NCBI GenBank assembly: GCA_002719135.1
Contig: PBGU01000020.1
Coordinates: forward strand, 15,179-29,254
From: Gammaproteobacteria bacterium
Lineage (GTDB): Bacteria > Pseudomonadota > Gammaproteobacteria > Pseudomonadales > Azotimanducaceae
Reading direction: 5' to 3'
DNA: 14,076 nt
The position numbers and the translations under genes were made by a program. This document shows positions 7,227-13,845 of this stretch, piece after piece. The number at the start of each line of letters is the position of its first letter. Within the stretch, counting starts at the first letter, position 1. The notes beneath the pieces were generated by a model that was not told the origin of the DNA, searched no databases, and saw only the letters and a list, made by a program, of their open reading frames with translations.

Positions 7227-7434
7227 CTACATGGTGCTCAAGAATTCGTCGACGACTCGCAAGAATTCGTCCGGAGCATTCTTCTTGCGGTAAGTGACGA
7301 CACGCTTCAATCACCCGTATCGAGGCATCGATTTCCCAAGCTAACCTCACGCTATCTTTGGTCGGTACAACTCGGTCGTCGTCGCCAGTCACAATAAGTA
7401 TCGGACTAGCATCATGACAAATATCCGCCACGAC
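7227..7434 (-). pseudogene. Alpha/beta-hydrolase remnant, 5'-truncated and frameshifted
   Basis: Reading the minus strand from about 7434 gives the C-terminal third of an alpha/beta hydrolase: PILIVTGDDDRVVPTKDSVR (the acid-residue strand and loop) followed by HLPQEE (the catalytic-His region). After HLPQEE the open frame becomes SGRILASRRRILEHH. Skipping one base restores the family ending APDEFLRVVDEFLSTM with a TAG stop at 7227-7229. This is a single-base frameshift near 7278-7282. The nucleophile elbow and the rest of the N-terminus are absent; upstream lies the start of an unrelated + strand gene at 7479. The usual Gly before the catalytic His is also Arg. A base-calling error could explain the shift but not the missing N-terminus. 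Confidence 0.75.
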
Positions 7435-7478
7435 CATAACATGGCGCTTCCAACAATGATGAAGGGAAGGCCACGACA

Positions 7479-7901
7479 ATGTTCAAGAAATTAGCGTCCG
7501 TACTTGTGCTCTTGGCGACCACGACCTCGGGGTTCGCGTTCGAGATTTTGGGCGATTCGGCATCCGTCGACATGCGCGTTACGTCGATCATTTCACACGA
7601 AACCGGATCGACCATCACGGCGAGTGGACCCGTCGAAGGTTACGGGAAAGTCTGGGTTACGCTCGAACTCACGAGCTCAGATAGCAATAGAAACCAGGGC
7701 GTCTTGGGTGGCCAAGGACGCGCATTACTCGACGACGGCTCCATGGTGGGCTCTCCGTTTATGGGCAACTGGTCGCGCGCCGGACACCTTGTCACCGTCC
7801 TCTTCCTGGATAATGTCTCGAACGGGGCGCAGAACTTCGTCAAGTGGACACTCGACCTCCACGAGGAGACGATTACGGGAGTCTACTATCCAATAAAATG
7901 A
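7479..7901 (+). CDS. Small secreted protein of unknown function
   Basis: The 140-residue product has a clear signal peptide: MFKKL, a hydrophobic core ASVLVLLATTT, and a likely cut after SGFA (about residue 20). The mature part of about 120 residues looks like an all-beta domain with alternating hydrophobic residues: GYGKVWVTLELTSS, GVLGGQGRALLDDGSMVGS and HLVTVLFLDNVSNGAQN. It has no cysteines. I do not recognise the family. A Shine-Dalgarno-like GAAGGGAAGG ends eight bases before the ATG. The gene stands alone on the + strand between two minus-strand blocks, directly next to a degraded hydrolase. A strong hairpin follows it. It may have arrived by the rearrangement that removed the hydrolase N-terminus; this is inference. 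Confidence 0.8.
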   Translation: MFKKLASVLVLLATTTSGFAFEILGDSASVDMRVTSIISHETGSTITASGPVEGYGKVWVTLELTSSDSNRNQGVLGGQGRALLDDGSMVGSPFMGNWSRAGHLVTVLFLDNVSNGAQNFVKWTLDLHEETITGVYYPIK

Positions 7902-7927
7902 GTAGATCTAATCGGACGAATTGATTC

Positions 7928-7973
7928 GAAACGAAGCGAGGACAGGCTTGAGTCTGTCCTCTTACCCCGTTTC
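7928..7973. terminator. Bidirectional hairpin terminator between convergent genes
   Basis: The arms GAGGACAG (7938-7945) and CTGTCCTC (7954-7961) pair perfectly around an eight-base loop. Outer arms GAAACG (7928-7933) and CGTTTC (7968-7973) can extend the stem past a small internal bulge. The right side continues with TTTCTTTCATT on the + strand. The site lies between the secreted-protein gene (+) and the DUF1993 gene (-), where a shared terminator is expected. Confidence 0.7.
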
Positions 7974-7978
7974 TTTCA

Positions 7979-8500
7979 TTACATGTTAAGTCGCATTTGT
8001 CCCAAGAAGTCGCGCTTACCGAGCGGAACGCCTTGCATGCGGAGGATGTCGTAAGCCGTCGTCGCATGGAAATAAAAATTAGGTAGCGAAAATGACATTA
8101 AAAAGTCTTCCGCGATGAAAGGCATACTTTGTCCGCCGATCTTGAACTCCACGGCACTTCCTTCCAGTGCATTCACAACATCCGGTGTATACGCTTGAAT
8201 CTTTTCATGTGCGTCGCCGGCCATCGCCTGCAACGCCTCGTAGTCAAGATCCGCCGGCATTGATGGGGGGCCGAAGACTCCGGCCTGCACGCCTTCGATA
8301 GCGCCTAGCGAGTGATGCGCCACCGAGACGATCTGAAATCGAAACGGGAGCATGTCCGGATACAGGCTCGTTTCAACAACAGCGTCGAGATCAATACCGT
8401 TCGAGGTGCAATGTTCCCTTCCTTTCTCCAGGAACTTAGTCACCGCCCCAAGGATCTGCGTGTACGTTTTTATACTTACGTCGTAAAGCGTAGTAGCGAT
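7979..8500 (-). CDS. DUF1993-family protein; apparent ATC start
   Basis: DUF1993 proteins are small helical-bundle proteins of about 170 residues with no established activity. The C-terminal signature LPNFYFHATTAYDILR...GVPLGKRDFLG is unmistakable, and LPFRFQIVSVAHHS is the usual middle helix. The first canonical start is GTG at 8443 (154 residues), but this removes helix 1. The same frame upstream reads LYDVSIKTYTQILGAVTKFL, the expected family N-terminus. That stretch begins at an ATC codon (8498-8500) seven bases after GGGAG, giving 173 residues. No ATG, GTG or TTG occurs in frame between the upstream in-frame stop and 8443. I give the ATC-start coordinates; the conservative version is 7979-8443. 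It lies about 100 bases downstream of the Sel1-like gene. Confidence 0.85.
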   Translation of the reverse strand: MATTLYDVSIKTYTQILGAVTKFLEKGREHCTSNGIDLDAVVETSLYPDMLPFRFQIVSVAHHSLGAIEGVQAGVFGPPSMPADLDYEALQAMAGDAHEKIQAYTPDVVNALEGSAVEFKIGGQSMPFIAEDFLMSFSLPNFYFHATTAYDILRMQGVPLGKRDFLGQMRLNM

Positions 8501-8602
8501 TAGTTTTCTCCCGTCCGGTTTTAATAACGCACCACTTTAACCGACCTTGGACGTTCAGCGCTCGGCTTAGTCAACAAACGAACGACTTCACGGCAGACCG
8601 CC

Positions 8603-9340
8603 CTATTGTCCAGCACCCCCACTACCGGGATATCCACCTCCCTGCGACTGGGAACCACTCGCACCGCCGCCGCCAATTTGCGGAATCGCTTCATCAGAAT
8701 TAATTGCTTCACTGAAATCCTGATAGAACGATTCATCCATAAAGCGACACGTCAGTTTTCCAAAGTGGGTACCCGCCTTCCTCGACATATCACACACGAC
8801 TCGGTTTTCGCGATCGCCAAACGCTTCTCGGTATTCTTCAATAACCTCTTCGAGGTACGGCAAGTACTCGGGAGGAATCTTGGCCCATTGCTGGCGGAAG
8901 TAATTCCTAATTTCGGGTAGCGTGTCGGGTGTCGAACTGAGCGCAAGCCAGGCAATGGCTGCCTCGCCATCGCGTTCAGTTCCGAGACCTTGCTGAAAAA
9001 GAAAGCCAACTCGGGCTTGCGCAAGTTTAAATCCGCGCTTTGCGGCTACTAGTAGATATGGGAACGCTTCCGCGAATTTCCCCTGCCGGTAGAGAAGTGA
9101 GCCTTTGCTCCGTGCCTTATACGTCTCTAAGAGATATTCAAACTGTGGGACATGCCCCCTTTTCGGCTTCGGCGCGGTCACGATCATTTCCTCATCCACG
9201 ACTACGGAAGACGCGGCGGATTCCTGTGCCTGCTTGCGCGCTTTTCGAATGTTTGGAAACAGCTCGCTTTCCGCCGACCACGACGCCCACGCCAAACCTA
9301 ACGCAACGATAAAGACTAGCGTTCTTATACCGTATCGCAT
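8603..9340 (-). CDS. Periplasmic Sel1/TPR-like repeat protein with glycine-rich tail
   Basis: The 245-residue product has an N-terminal signal (hydrophobic about 7-20, likely cut after WSA). An Ala- and charge-rich stretch containing EEMIVTAPKPK follows. About residues 70-135 form Sel1/TPR-like helical pairs: KGSLLYRQGKFAEAFPYLL, AAKRGFKLAQARVGFLFQQG and GTERDGEAAIAWLAL. Cys183 and Cys198 could form a disulphide in the C-terminal domain. The last 25 residues are Gly/Ser-rich (QIGGGGASGSQSQGGG), probably a flexible tail. Sel1 repeats bind other proteins, so a scaffold role in the envelope is likely, but no specific partner is visible. The ATG at 9340 has a GGGAAGAG ribosome site and begins one base after the stop of a doubtful upstream reading frame. 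Confidence 0.85.
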   Translation of the reverse strand: MRYGIRTLVFIVALGLAWASWSAESELFPNIRKARKQAQESAASSVVVDEEMIVTAPKPKRGHVPQFEYLLETYKARSKGSLLYRQGKFAEAFPYLLVAAKRGFKLAQARVGFLFQQGLGTERDGEAAIAWLALSSTPDTLPEIRNYFRQQWAKIPPEYLPYLEEVIEEYREAFGDRENRVVCDMSRKAGTHFGKLTCRFMDESFYQDFSEAINSDEAIPQIGGGGASGSQSQGGGYPGSGGAGQ

Positions 9341-9525
9341 CTCACTCTTCCCATTTCAGGTAGGCATCCACGATCGACGGGTCACCGTGTGCCAAAACCA
9401 CTCCTACATGTACACACATATTATCGATCTGGACGCCGATGTCACATTGCGCTACATCGAAGTGCGGGTTGGGGTCAGACGCTACGCGGGTGTGTACAAG
9501 CCGAATTCGCTCGTCCGCGGTGCGA

Positions 9526-9531
9526 TATAAT
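9526..9531 (+). promoter_or_regulatory. Candidate -10 box for the TMBIM-led operon
   Basis: A perfect TATAAT lies 25 bases before the ATG at 9557, in the 216-base region between divergent genes. A good -35 is not visible: GAATTC at 9503-9508 is at the right distance but poor. GGGG just before the ATG is the likely ribosome site. Confidence 0.4.
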
Positions 9532-9556
9532 TGTTTCTTTCTGATCGGGGTTAACC

Positions 9557-10348
9557 ATGTCCAGACACGCCGCCTTAGATACATTCGGGCGATCCGGAAA
9601 CCCACTCATCCGGTCCAATGCATTCGATTCGACGGCGGCCTTTGGTGACGAAAAAATGACGCTCCAAGGAGCGGTCAACAAGACCAGCATGCTCCTCGCG
9701 ATGACGGTGTTAACCGCGGGTTTGAGCTGGAACATCCAAACACCAGTCATGGGCTTGATAACGATGCTCGGTATCGGGGCGGCCCTTATTGCCGCGATTG
9801 CAACGTTTGGGTTCTATTTCTTCTTTGTCGGATGGATCCTGAAACCAAGACCCCATCTCGCCCCCAAAACAGCACCCATCTACGCCCTCGGCATGGGGTT
9901 TGCGGTCGGATTGATTTCGCAAACGTTCGAGGCACAATTCCCAGGAATCGTGCTCGAGGCTGTTTCGCTCACATTCTTCGTCGCGGCGTCGATGCTACTA
10001 GCTTATAAAACCGGCATCATCAAACCTGATCGAAATTTCCTGTTGATGCTGTTTGCAGCCACGATGGGCGTTGTACTCACGTACCTTGCCAACCTTATCT
10101 ACACGTTGGTGACCGGCAACGTATTTTTTGTCCTTACCGACAACGGTTGGATGGGTATTGGGTTCAGTCTCCTGGTCGTTGCGATCGCCGCGCTGAACCT
10201 TGTCCTCGACTTCGACATCATCGAACAAGGAGCGGAACGAGGTGCACCCAAGTACATTGAGTGGTTCGGAGCAATGGCACTGGTGATGACCCTCATATGG
10301 CTCTACATGGAAATTCTCCGGCTCCTCGCTAAACTTCGTTCGCGCTAG
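9557..10348 (+). CDS. Bax inhibitor-1/YccA (TMBIM) family membrane protein
   Basis: TMBIM proteins are seven-helix inner-membrane proteins; some act as pH-gated calcium leak channels. This 263-residue member has a soluble N-terminus with the subfamily motif RSGNPLIRSNAF (about residues 12-23). Seven hydrophobic stretches follow, at about 44-60, 66-93, 105-122, 130-150, 160-183, 199-217 and 233-256. The diagnostic C-terminal segment is LDFDIIEQGAERGAPKYIEW, with paired Asp218 and Asp220 and then the last helix. The paired acids are where characterised members form their pH-sensing gate. It resembles the Bax-inhibitor-1-like group with the extended N-terminus rather than E. coli YccA itself. 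It is the first of three closely spaced + strand genes, two bases before the next. What it transports, if anything, is unknown. Confidence 0.92.
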   Translation: MSRHAALDTFGRSGNPLIRSNAFDSTAAFGDEKMTLQGAVNKTSMLLAMTVLTAGLSWNIQTPVMGLITMLGIGAALIAAIATFGFYFFFVGWILKPRPHLAPKTAPIYALGMGFAVGLISQTFEAQFPGIVLEAVSLTFFVAASMLLAYKTGIIKPDRNFLLMLFAATMGVVLTYLANLIYTLVTGNVFFVLTDNGWMGIGFSLLVVAIAALNLVLDFDIIEQGAERGAPKYIEWFGAMALVMTLIWLYMEILRLLAKLRSR

Positions 10349-10350
10349 CC

Positions 10351-10719
10351 GTGTCAGCGTCCACCATTTTAGTCGGCGTTCTCGGAGCCGCGTCCGCATT
10401 TATGTTCTTCTATCTGTTTCGGTTTAAGGCTTCCACTAAACAAACCGATCGTGACGATCGAATTGACTGGTACGGCGCTGGATCGAAAGTTCACGACCCA
10501 AAGGTACCGGCCGATCAAAGAAGCGATGTCGACAAACCAGTACCCGAAATGCACGAGCCCGAAGACCGCGCGCCGGATCGAAGCGTACGTCCGCAGGCGA
10601 TACCTTCGAGCGCGCCTGTTCAAGAATCGTCGCCACGAATCTATAAGTGGCTGATCGCCGTGGCCGTCGTCCTCATTGTGGTAGTGCTGCTCAGCTTTTA
10701 TGAAAGTACGAACGCGTAA
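10351..10719 (+). CDS. Small membrane protein with an anchor at each end
   Basis: The 122-residue product has a hydrophobic N-terminal segment (about 4-25, STILVGVLGAASAFMFFYLF). A polar, acidic, Pro-rich middle follows (about 30-95, with VPADQRSDVDKPVPEMHEPE). A second hydrophobic segment lies near the C-terminus (about 99-117, WLIAVAVVLIVVVLLSFY). Start is GTG at 10351, two bases after the TMBIM stop, so the two are probably translated together. No family is recognised and the middle is probably disordered. It may be an accessory subunit or spacer protein of the TMBIM protein; this is inference from position only. The longer minus-strand frames over this region are shadows. Confidence 0.7.
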   Translation: MSASTILVGVLGAASAFMFFYLFRFKASTKQTDRDDRIDWYGAGSKVHDPKVPADQRSDVDKPVPEMHEPEDRAPDRSVRPQAIPSSAPVQESSPRIYKWLIAVAVVLIVVVLLSFYESTNA

Positions 10720-10749
10720 GACGCAACTGCTTTCTAGCAGGTTACGTTC

Positions 10750-11592
10750 ATGAATGCGGAAACGATTCAATCGTCGCGCTTGATTAACGAAGGGTATTGC
10801 GTCTTTGAAGACGTTCTTACTCGTCCTTTCCTGGCACAACTGTGCGACGTCGTCGCGCGCCTTCAACAAAGCGATTCCATCGGACCGAGCACAACACATC
10901 GTGCCCAGGGTGATATGCGGAGCGCCATGGAACACCCACTATTTGCCGATCTCATTTCATGGTCGCCTGCGCTCGATCGACTTTCTTCGATGGGGTTCGA
11001 GAGCCCCACTTATACTGACGGCTATATCATCAGCAAGCCGCCCCAAAGTCCCCCGTTGTTCTGGCACTACGACTGGTTCGCATGGCAGGACCCCGGCGCC
11101 TACGACACGTCGCCACAACAAGTATTCTTGATGTATTACCTCTCGAATACATCCGTTACCAACGGATGTTTGCGCGTCATTCCTGGTTCACATCGGCACC
11201 ATAACGTGCTGCACGAACACATCGGTAATCCACATTCGGGAATGCTTTCTCGCGCCGAGGAACTCGACCAACTCGCCTTTTCAATGAGGCCGGATGAAGT
11301 GGATGTTCCCGTCCGAGCGGGTGACGTCGTAATCGGGGACGCGCGCCTGCTGCACGCTGCCCACGCCAACAAATCCTCGGAATGGAGGACGGTCATCACG
11401 TTATGGTTTCAGCCGGACTACGCCTCGCTACCCGACCGGGTCAAAGCACAAATGGTGAAGAAGATCCAGAAAATACCCGCCGACTGGCCCATAGCAACAG
11501 CTACCCGAATTAAAGCCCTACACCCAACGTACGCGGGCAAGGCAAAACCCTATGTCCGAGATCTCTATCGGAAGAACCCAGCAACAAATTGA
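10750..11592 (+). CDS. Phytanoyl-CoA dioxygenase (PhyH) family Fe(II)/2-oxoglutarate oxygenase
   Basis: PhyH-type enzymes hydroxylate a substrate using Fe(II), oxygen and 2-oxoglutarate. The 280-residue protein is of normal length. The iron ligands are visible: H106-x-D108 in FWHYDWFAWQDPG, and the distal His202 in ARLLHAAHANKSS. Arg213 (SEWRTVITLWF) is the likely 2-oxoglutarate anchor. The core strand VFLMYYLSNTSVTNGCLRVI and PGSHRHH are also typical. The His-Ala-Ala-His-Ala-Asn form of the distal motif is a common variant. It starts at ATG 10750, 30 bases after the two-anchor protein, with a weak CAGG site upstream, and is probably the third gene of the TMBIM operon. The substrate is not predictable from sequence. 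Confidence 0.92.
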   Translation: MNAETIQSSRLINEGYCVFEDVLTRPFLAQLCDVVARLQQSDSIGPSTTHRAQGDMRSAMEHPLFADLISWSPALDRLSSMGFESPTYTDGYIISKPPQSPPLFWHYDWFAWQDPGAYDTSPQQVFLMYYLSNTSVTNGCLRVIPGSHRHHNVLHEHIGNPHSGMLSRAEELDQLAFSMRPDEVDVPVRAGDVVIGDARLLHAAHANKSSEWRTVITLWFQPDYASLPDRVKAQMVKKIQKIPADWPIATATRIKALHPTYAGKAKPYVRDLYRKNPATN

Positions 11593-11596
11593 TTCA

Positions 11597-11606
11597 GCGT
11601 TAACGC
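11597..11606. repeat. 10-bp palindrome after the PhyH gene
   Basis: GCGTTAACGC is perfectly self-complementary and starts five bases after the PhyH gene. It has no T tract, so it is not a normal terminator. It may be an operator for the following gene or chance. Confidence 0.2.
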
Positions 11607-11685
11607 CGCCACCTAGAAATCCGTATCTAGTTCAGCGACCGCGTATCATGCGCCTGCAGACAAGGTAACGCGCGAGGAAACAACG

Positions 11686-12651
11686 ATAGAACCCAACCCT
11701 GTCTGTCCGAATTGCTTCACTGAGAAGGTCGGACCGTATTGCACACAGTGTGGCCAAGATGCCCGCGATTACCGTCGAGCATTTCCGTCTATTTTCGCCA
11801 ACGTGCTCGAAGAAAGTTTTCATTTCGACGGGCGATTCGCGAATACGCTAAAGTTGTTGCTCCTAAAACCCGGGGAGCTTTCTCGGGAATTCAGCTTGAA
11901 TCGTCGCGCGCGATACGTCCCAGCCGTGCGGTTGTATTTGTTTACTAGCTTACTTTTCTTCTTTGTCTTCGCCTTGGACGCAGGATCGCGTGCCGAATCG
12001 GCACGGGCTATCGACACGGACCTTCCCGACGTGACGGCCCAAACCGACACCCGCCCTCTCAACCACTATCTTGATTCCGAGTATCGAGCGAAAGTTGCCT
12101 TGATTGAGGCACGGAAAGGCAGTTTCGGGCGACTCGTTCTTTTACAGTGGGCCATTCTCATCGAATCCGATGACGAATTAAACGACTCGGACGTCTCACG
12201 CGCTCTATTGCCTTTGGTCGTCGATGCGTTGGTCTCACCGAAAAGAACGTTTGACGTGTTGATCGACAACGTCGCCATCGCAATTTTCGTCTTCCTCCCG
12301 CTGTACGCGCTGGTACTGAAGCTTTTCTACCTCGGTGTTAACCGCCGTTACTACATCGAACATTTAGTTTTCGCGATGCACTTGCATAGTGTCGGTTTCA
12401 TTGTCTTCACCGCCTTGGCCTGTATCGCGTTCGTTGGCAGACAAGGAAACAGTCCGACCGCTGCTTTAGCTTGGTTACAAAGCGGTTTGGTCATTGCATA
12501 TTTTGGATACCACTACCTGTCTTTGCTGCGGTATTACGGTCAGTCCTGGTTTAAAACATCGATTAAGTTCACTGTCCTGACTGCGGTTTACGGCGTTCTA
12601 CTCGGTGCGACAATGTTTTCCACCGCAGCGTTTACGCTAACCACTCTGTAG
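11686..12651 (+). CDS. DUF3667-family membrane protein with N-terminal zinc ribbon; apparent ATA start
   Basis: The frame encodes a zinc ribbon, CPNC-x8-CTQC (VCPNCFTEKVGPYCTQCGQD). The conserved segment ESFHFDGRFANTLKLLLLKP and the amphipathic GELSREFSLNRRARYVPAVR follow, then five hydrophobic segments, the order seen in DUF3667 proteins. The first canonical start is GTG at 11803 (282 residues), which deletes the zinc ribbon. Family N-termini begin a few residues before the first CxxC. At that point is ATA (11686-11688), eight bases after GAGGA, giving 321 residues. No ATG, GTG or TTG lies in frame between the stop at 11614-11616 and 11803. The function of the family is unknown. The gene is about 93 bases after the PhyH gene and converges with the monooxygenase gene. 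I give the ATA-start coordinates; the conservative version is 11803-12651. Confidence 0.82.
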   Translation: MEPNPVCPNCFTEKVGPYCTQCGQDARDYRRAFPSIFANVLEESFHFDGRFANTLKLLLLKPGELSREFSLNRRARYVPAVRLYLFTSLLFFFVFALDAGSRAESARAIDTDLPDVTAQTDTRPLNHYLDSEYRAKVALIEARKGSFGRLVLLQWAILIESDDELNDSDVSRALLPLVVDALVSPKRTFDVLIDNVAIAIFVFLPLYALVLKLFYLGVNRRYYIEHLVFAMHLHSVGFIVFTALACIAFVGRQGNSPTAALAWLQSGLVIAYFGYHYLSLLRYYGQSWFKTSIKFTVLTAVYGVLLGATMFSTAAFTLTTL

Positions 12652-12679
12652 ACTGGATACGCAGATTTCGGATTGCACA

Positions 12680-12700
12680 AGTTAGTTCACGCGACTAACT
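12680..12700. terminator. Possible weak hairpin between convergent genes
   Basis: AGTTAGT (12680-12686) and ACTAACT (12694-12700) pair perfectly around a seven-base loop in the 43-base gap after the DUF3667 gene. The stem is AT-rich and lacks a T tract on either side, and its right arm overlaps the stop codon of the minus-strand gene. A terminator role is plausible from position but weakly supported. Confidence 0.3.
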
Positions 12701-13807
12701 CAAGATGTCCGTACCAAGCCGATCGTATGCCTCGTTGCTCGCGACCAAGTGTTGGACCGACCCGTGTACATCGCGAAAACAGCGCTCAAGAACACCGCCC
12801 TCGAACATCGCCGACGCACCCAGGAAATGAAATAGGTGCGACACCACCTCGGCACAAAGTTCACTTCCGTACGCCACACAAGCCATCATCTCGCCGATAC
12901 CTTGGCTCTCAATAGCGCCCGAGGACTGGCATTGGTTCCATGCTTTCGCCATGGTATCGATGCCCAACGCACGTACCGACGCAATTTGCATTCGCGCTTT
13001 ACCGATCTCGTATTCGAATGCGCCTCTTCGCGCCAACAACGAACCGAATCCACGTGATTTCGATCGCGCGTAGTGGATTGCCTCGTCGAAGAAACGTTCC
13101 GTGACACCGAGCGTAAAGCCTAAATTCTCTCCAGCAACGTACGCTGGATAAGGAATCGAATATTCGGGTCCTCCACGTTTAGGATCGCTCCGGGGTTCAA
13201 TGATGCGATGAAAAGGAACGAATACGTCATCACACTCAATATCCAGACTTCCGGTACCTTTCAGCGCCATGACATTCCATTCACCCGTGACGTCGAACTC
13301 GGATCGCGGAACCACGACCGAACAAATACCGCCACCTCCATCTATTTCGATCGTCGTTAACATGGCCCACTCGGCATGGGTACAACCGCTCGCATATTTC
13401 CATTTTCCGCTGACCACGACGCCTTCATCGGTCGTTTTATATTGTCCGGTCGGTGCAGCAACACCGGCAAAAAAAGGAACAGCATCGTCGCTAAAGACTT
13501 CCACAAAACCCTTCGCAGGTAATTTCGCTGCAGCAATACTCGCTGCTCCCGCGTGATTAAACCCTGTCCAACCGGCCGTCGCATTCGCGTACGAAAGTGC
13601 TGCGAAAAATTCCACCTGTTCGGATAGGGTCAAATTGTCGCCACCTGCCTCGGCCGGAGCCTTGACCATGGGCACCTTAATCGTCCGCATGATGTTAACC
13701 AACGATTCCGGAGCGCAACCCAGTCGATCGGCTTCCACCGCTGTCCGATTAAGTTCCGCCTCATGGAATTGAACAGCTTCAACAAGTTCTTCGATGGAAC
13801 GCGACAT
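12695..13807 (-). CDS. Flavin-dependent monooxygenase of the acyl-CoA dehydrogenase fold (HsaA-like group)
   Basis: These enzymes use reduced flavin supplied by a separate reductase to hydroxylate substrates such as phenols, steroids or amines. The 370-residue protein shows the group's marks: GKWKYASGCTHAEWAML (about 134-150), ALKGTGSLDIECDDVFVPFH (about 181-200), and the C-terminal bundle with LERCFRDVHGSVQHLVA (about 340-356). The SGC-x-H-x-x-W motif and the FRDVH block separate it from ordinary acyl-CoA dehydrogenases. I chose ATG 13807 because GAGG lies eight bases upstream and the protein then begins MSRSIEELVEAV; a longer frame from 13849 overlaps no motif. No reductase is visible in the window. 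It follows a PhyH-type gene by 38 bases on the same strand, so the two probably serve one oxidative pathway. The substrate is unknown. Confidence 0.88.
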   Translation of the reverse strand: MSRSIEELVEAVQFHEAELNRTAVEADRLGCAPESLVNIMRTIKVPMVKAPAEAGGDNLTLSEQVEFFAALSYANATAGWTGFNHAGAASIAAAKLPAKGFVEVFSDDAVPFFAGVAAPTGQYKTTDEGVVVSGKWKYASGCTHAEWAMLTTIEIDGGGGICSVVVPRSEFDVTGEWNVMALKGTGSLDIECDDVFVPFHRIIEPRSDPKRGGPEYSIPYPAYVAGENLGFTLGVTERFFDEAIHYARSKSRGFGSLLARRGAFEYEIGKARMQIASVRALGIDTMAKAWNQCQSSGAIESQGIGEMMACVAYGSELCAEVVSHLFHFLGASAMFEGGVLERCFRDVHGSVQHLVASNEAYDRLGTDILS

Positions 13808-13845
13808 AGACGTATCCTCAAGCAGGTATCGAACCCGGGGTTTCC

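Noticed and set aside
7239..7271. 12-base direct repeat CAAGAATTCGTC with a 21-base period
   Set aside because: It is explained by the repeated DEFL codons in the hydrolase ending (DEFLRVVDEFL), not by a mobile element footprint.
6855..7397. Plus-strand frame of 180 codons
   Set aside because: It is antisense to the dehydrogenase-like gene and the hydrolase remnant; its Pro/Ser/Arg-rich composition is typical of a shadow.
10369..10935. Minus-strand frame of 188 codons
   Set aside because: It is antisense to two genes of the TMBIM operon and shows no domain; the plus-strand genes have membrane segments and operon spacing.
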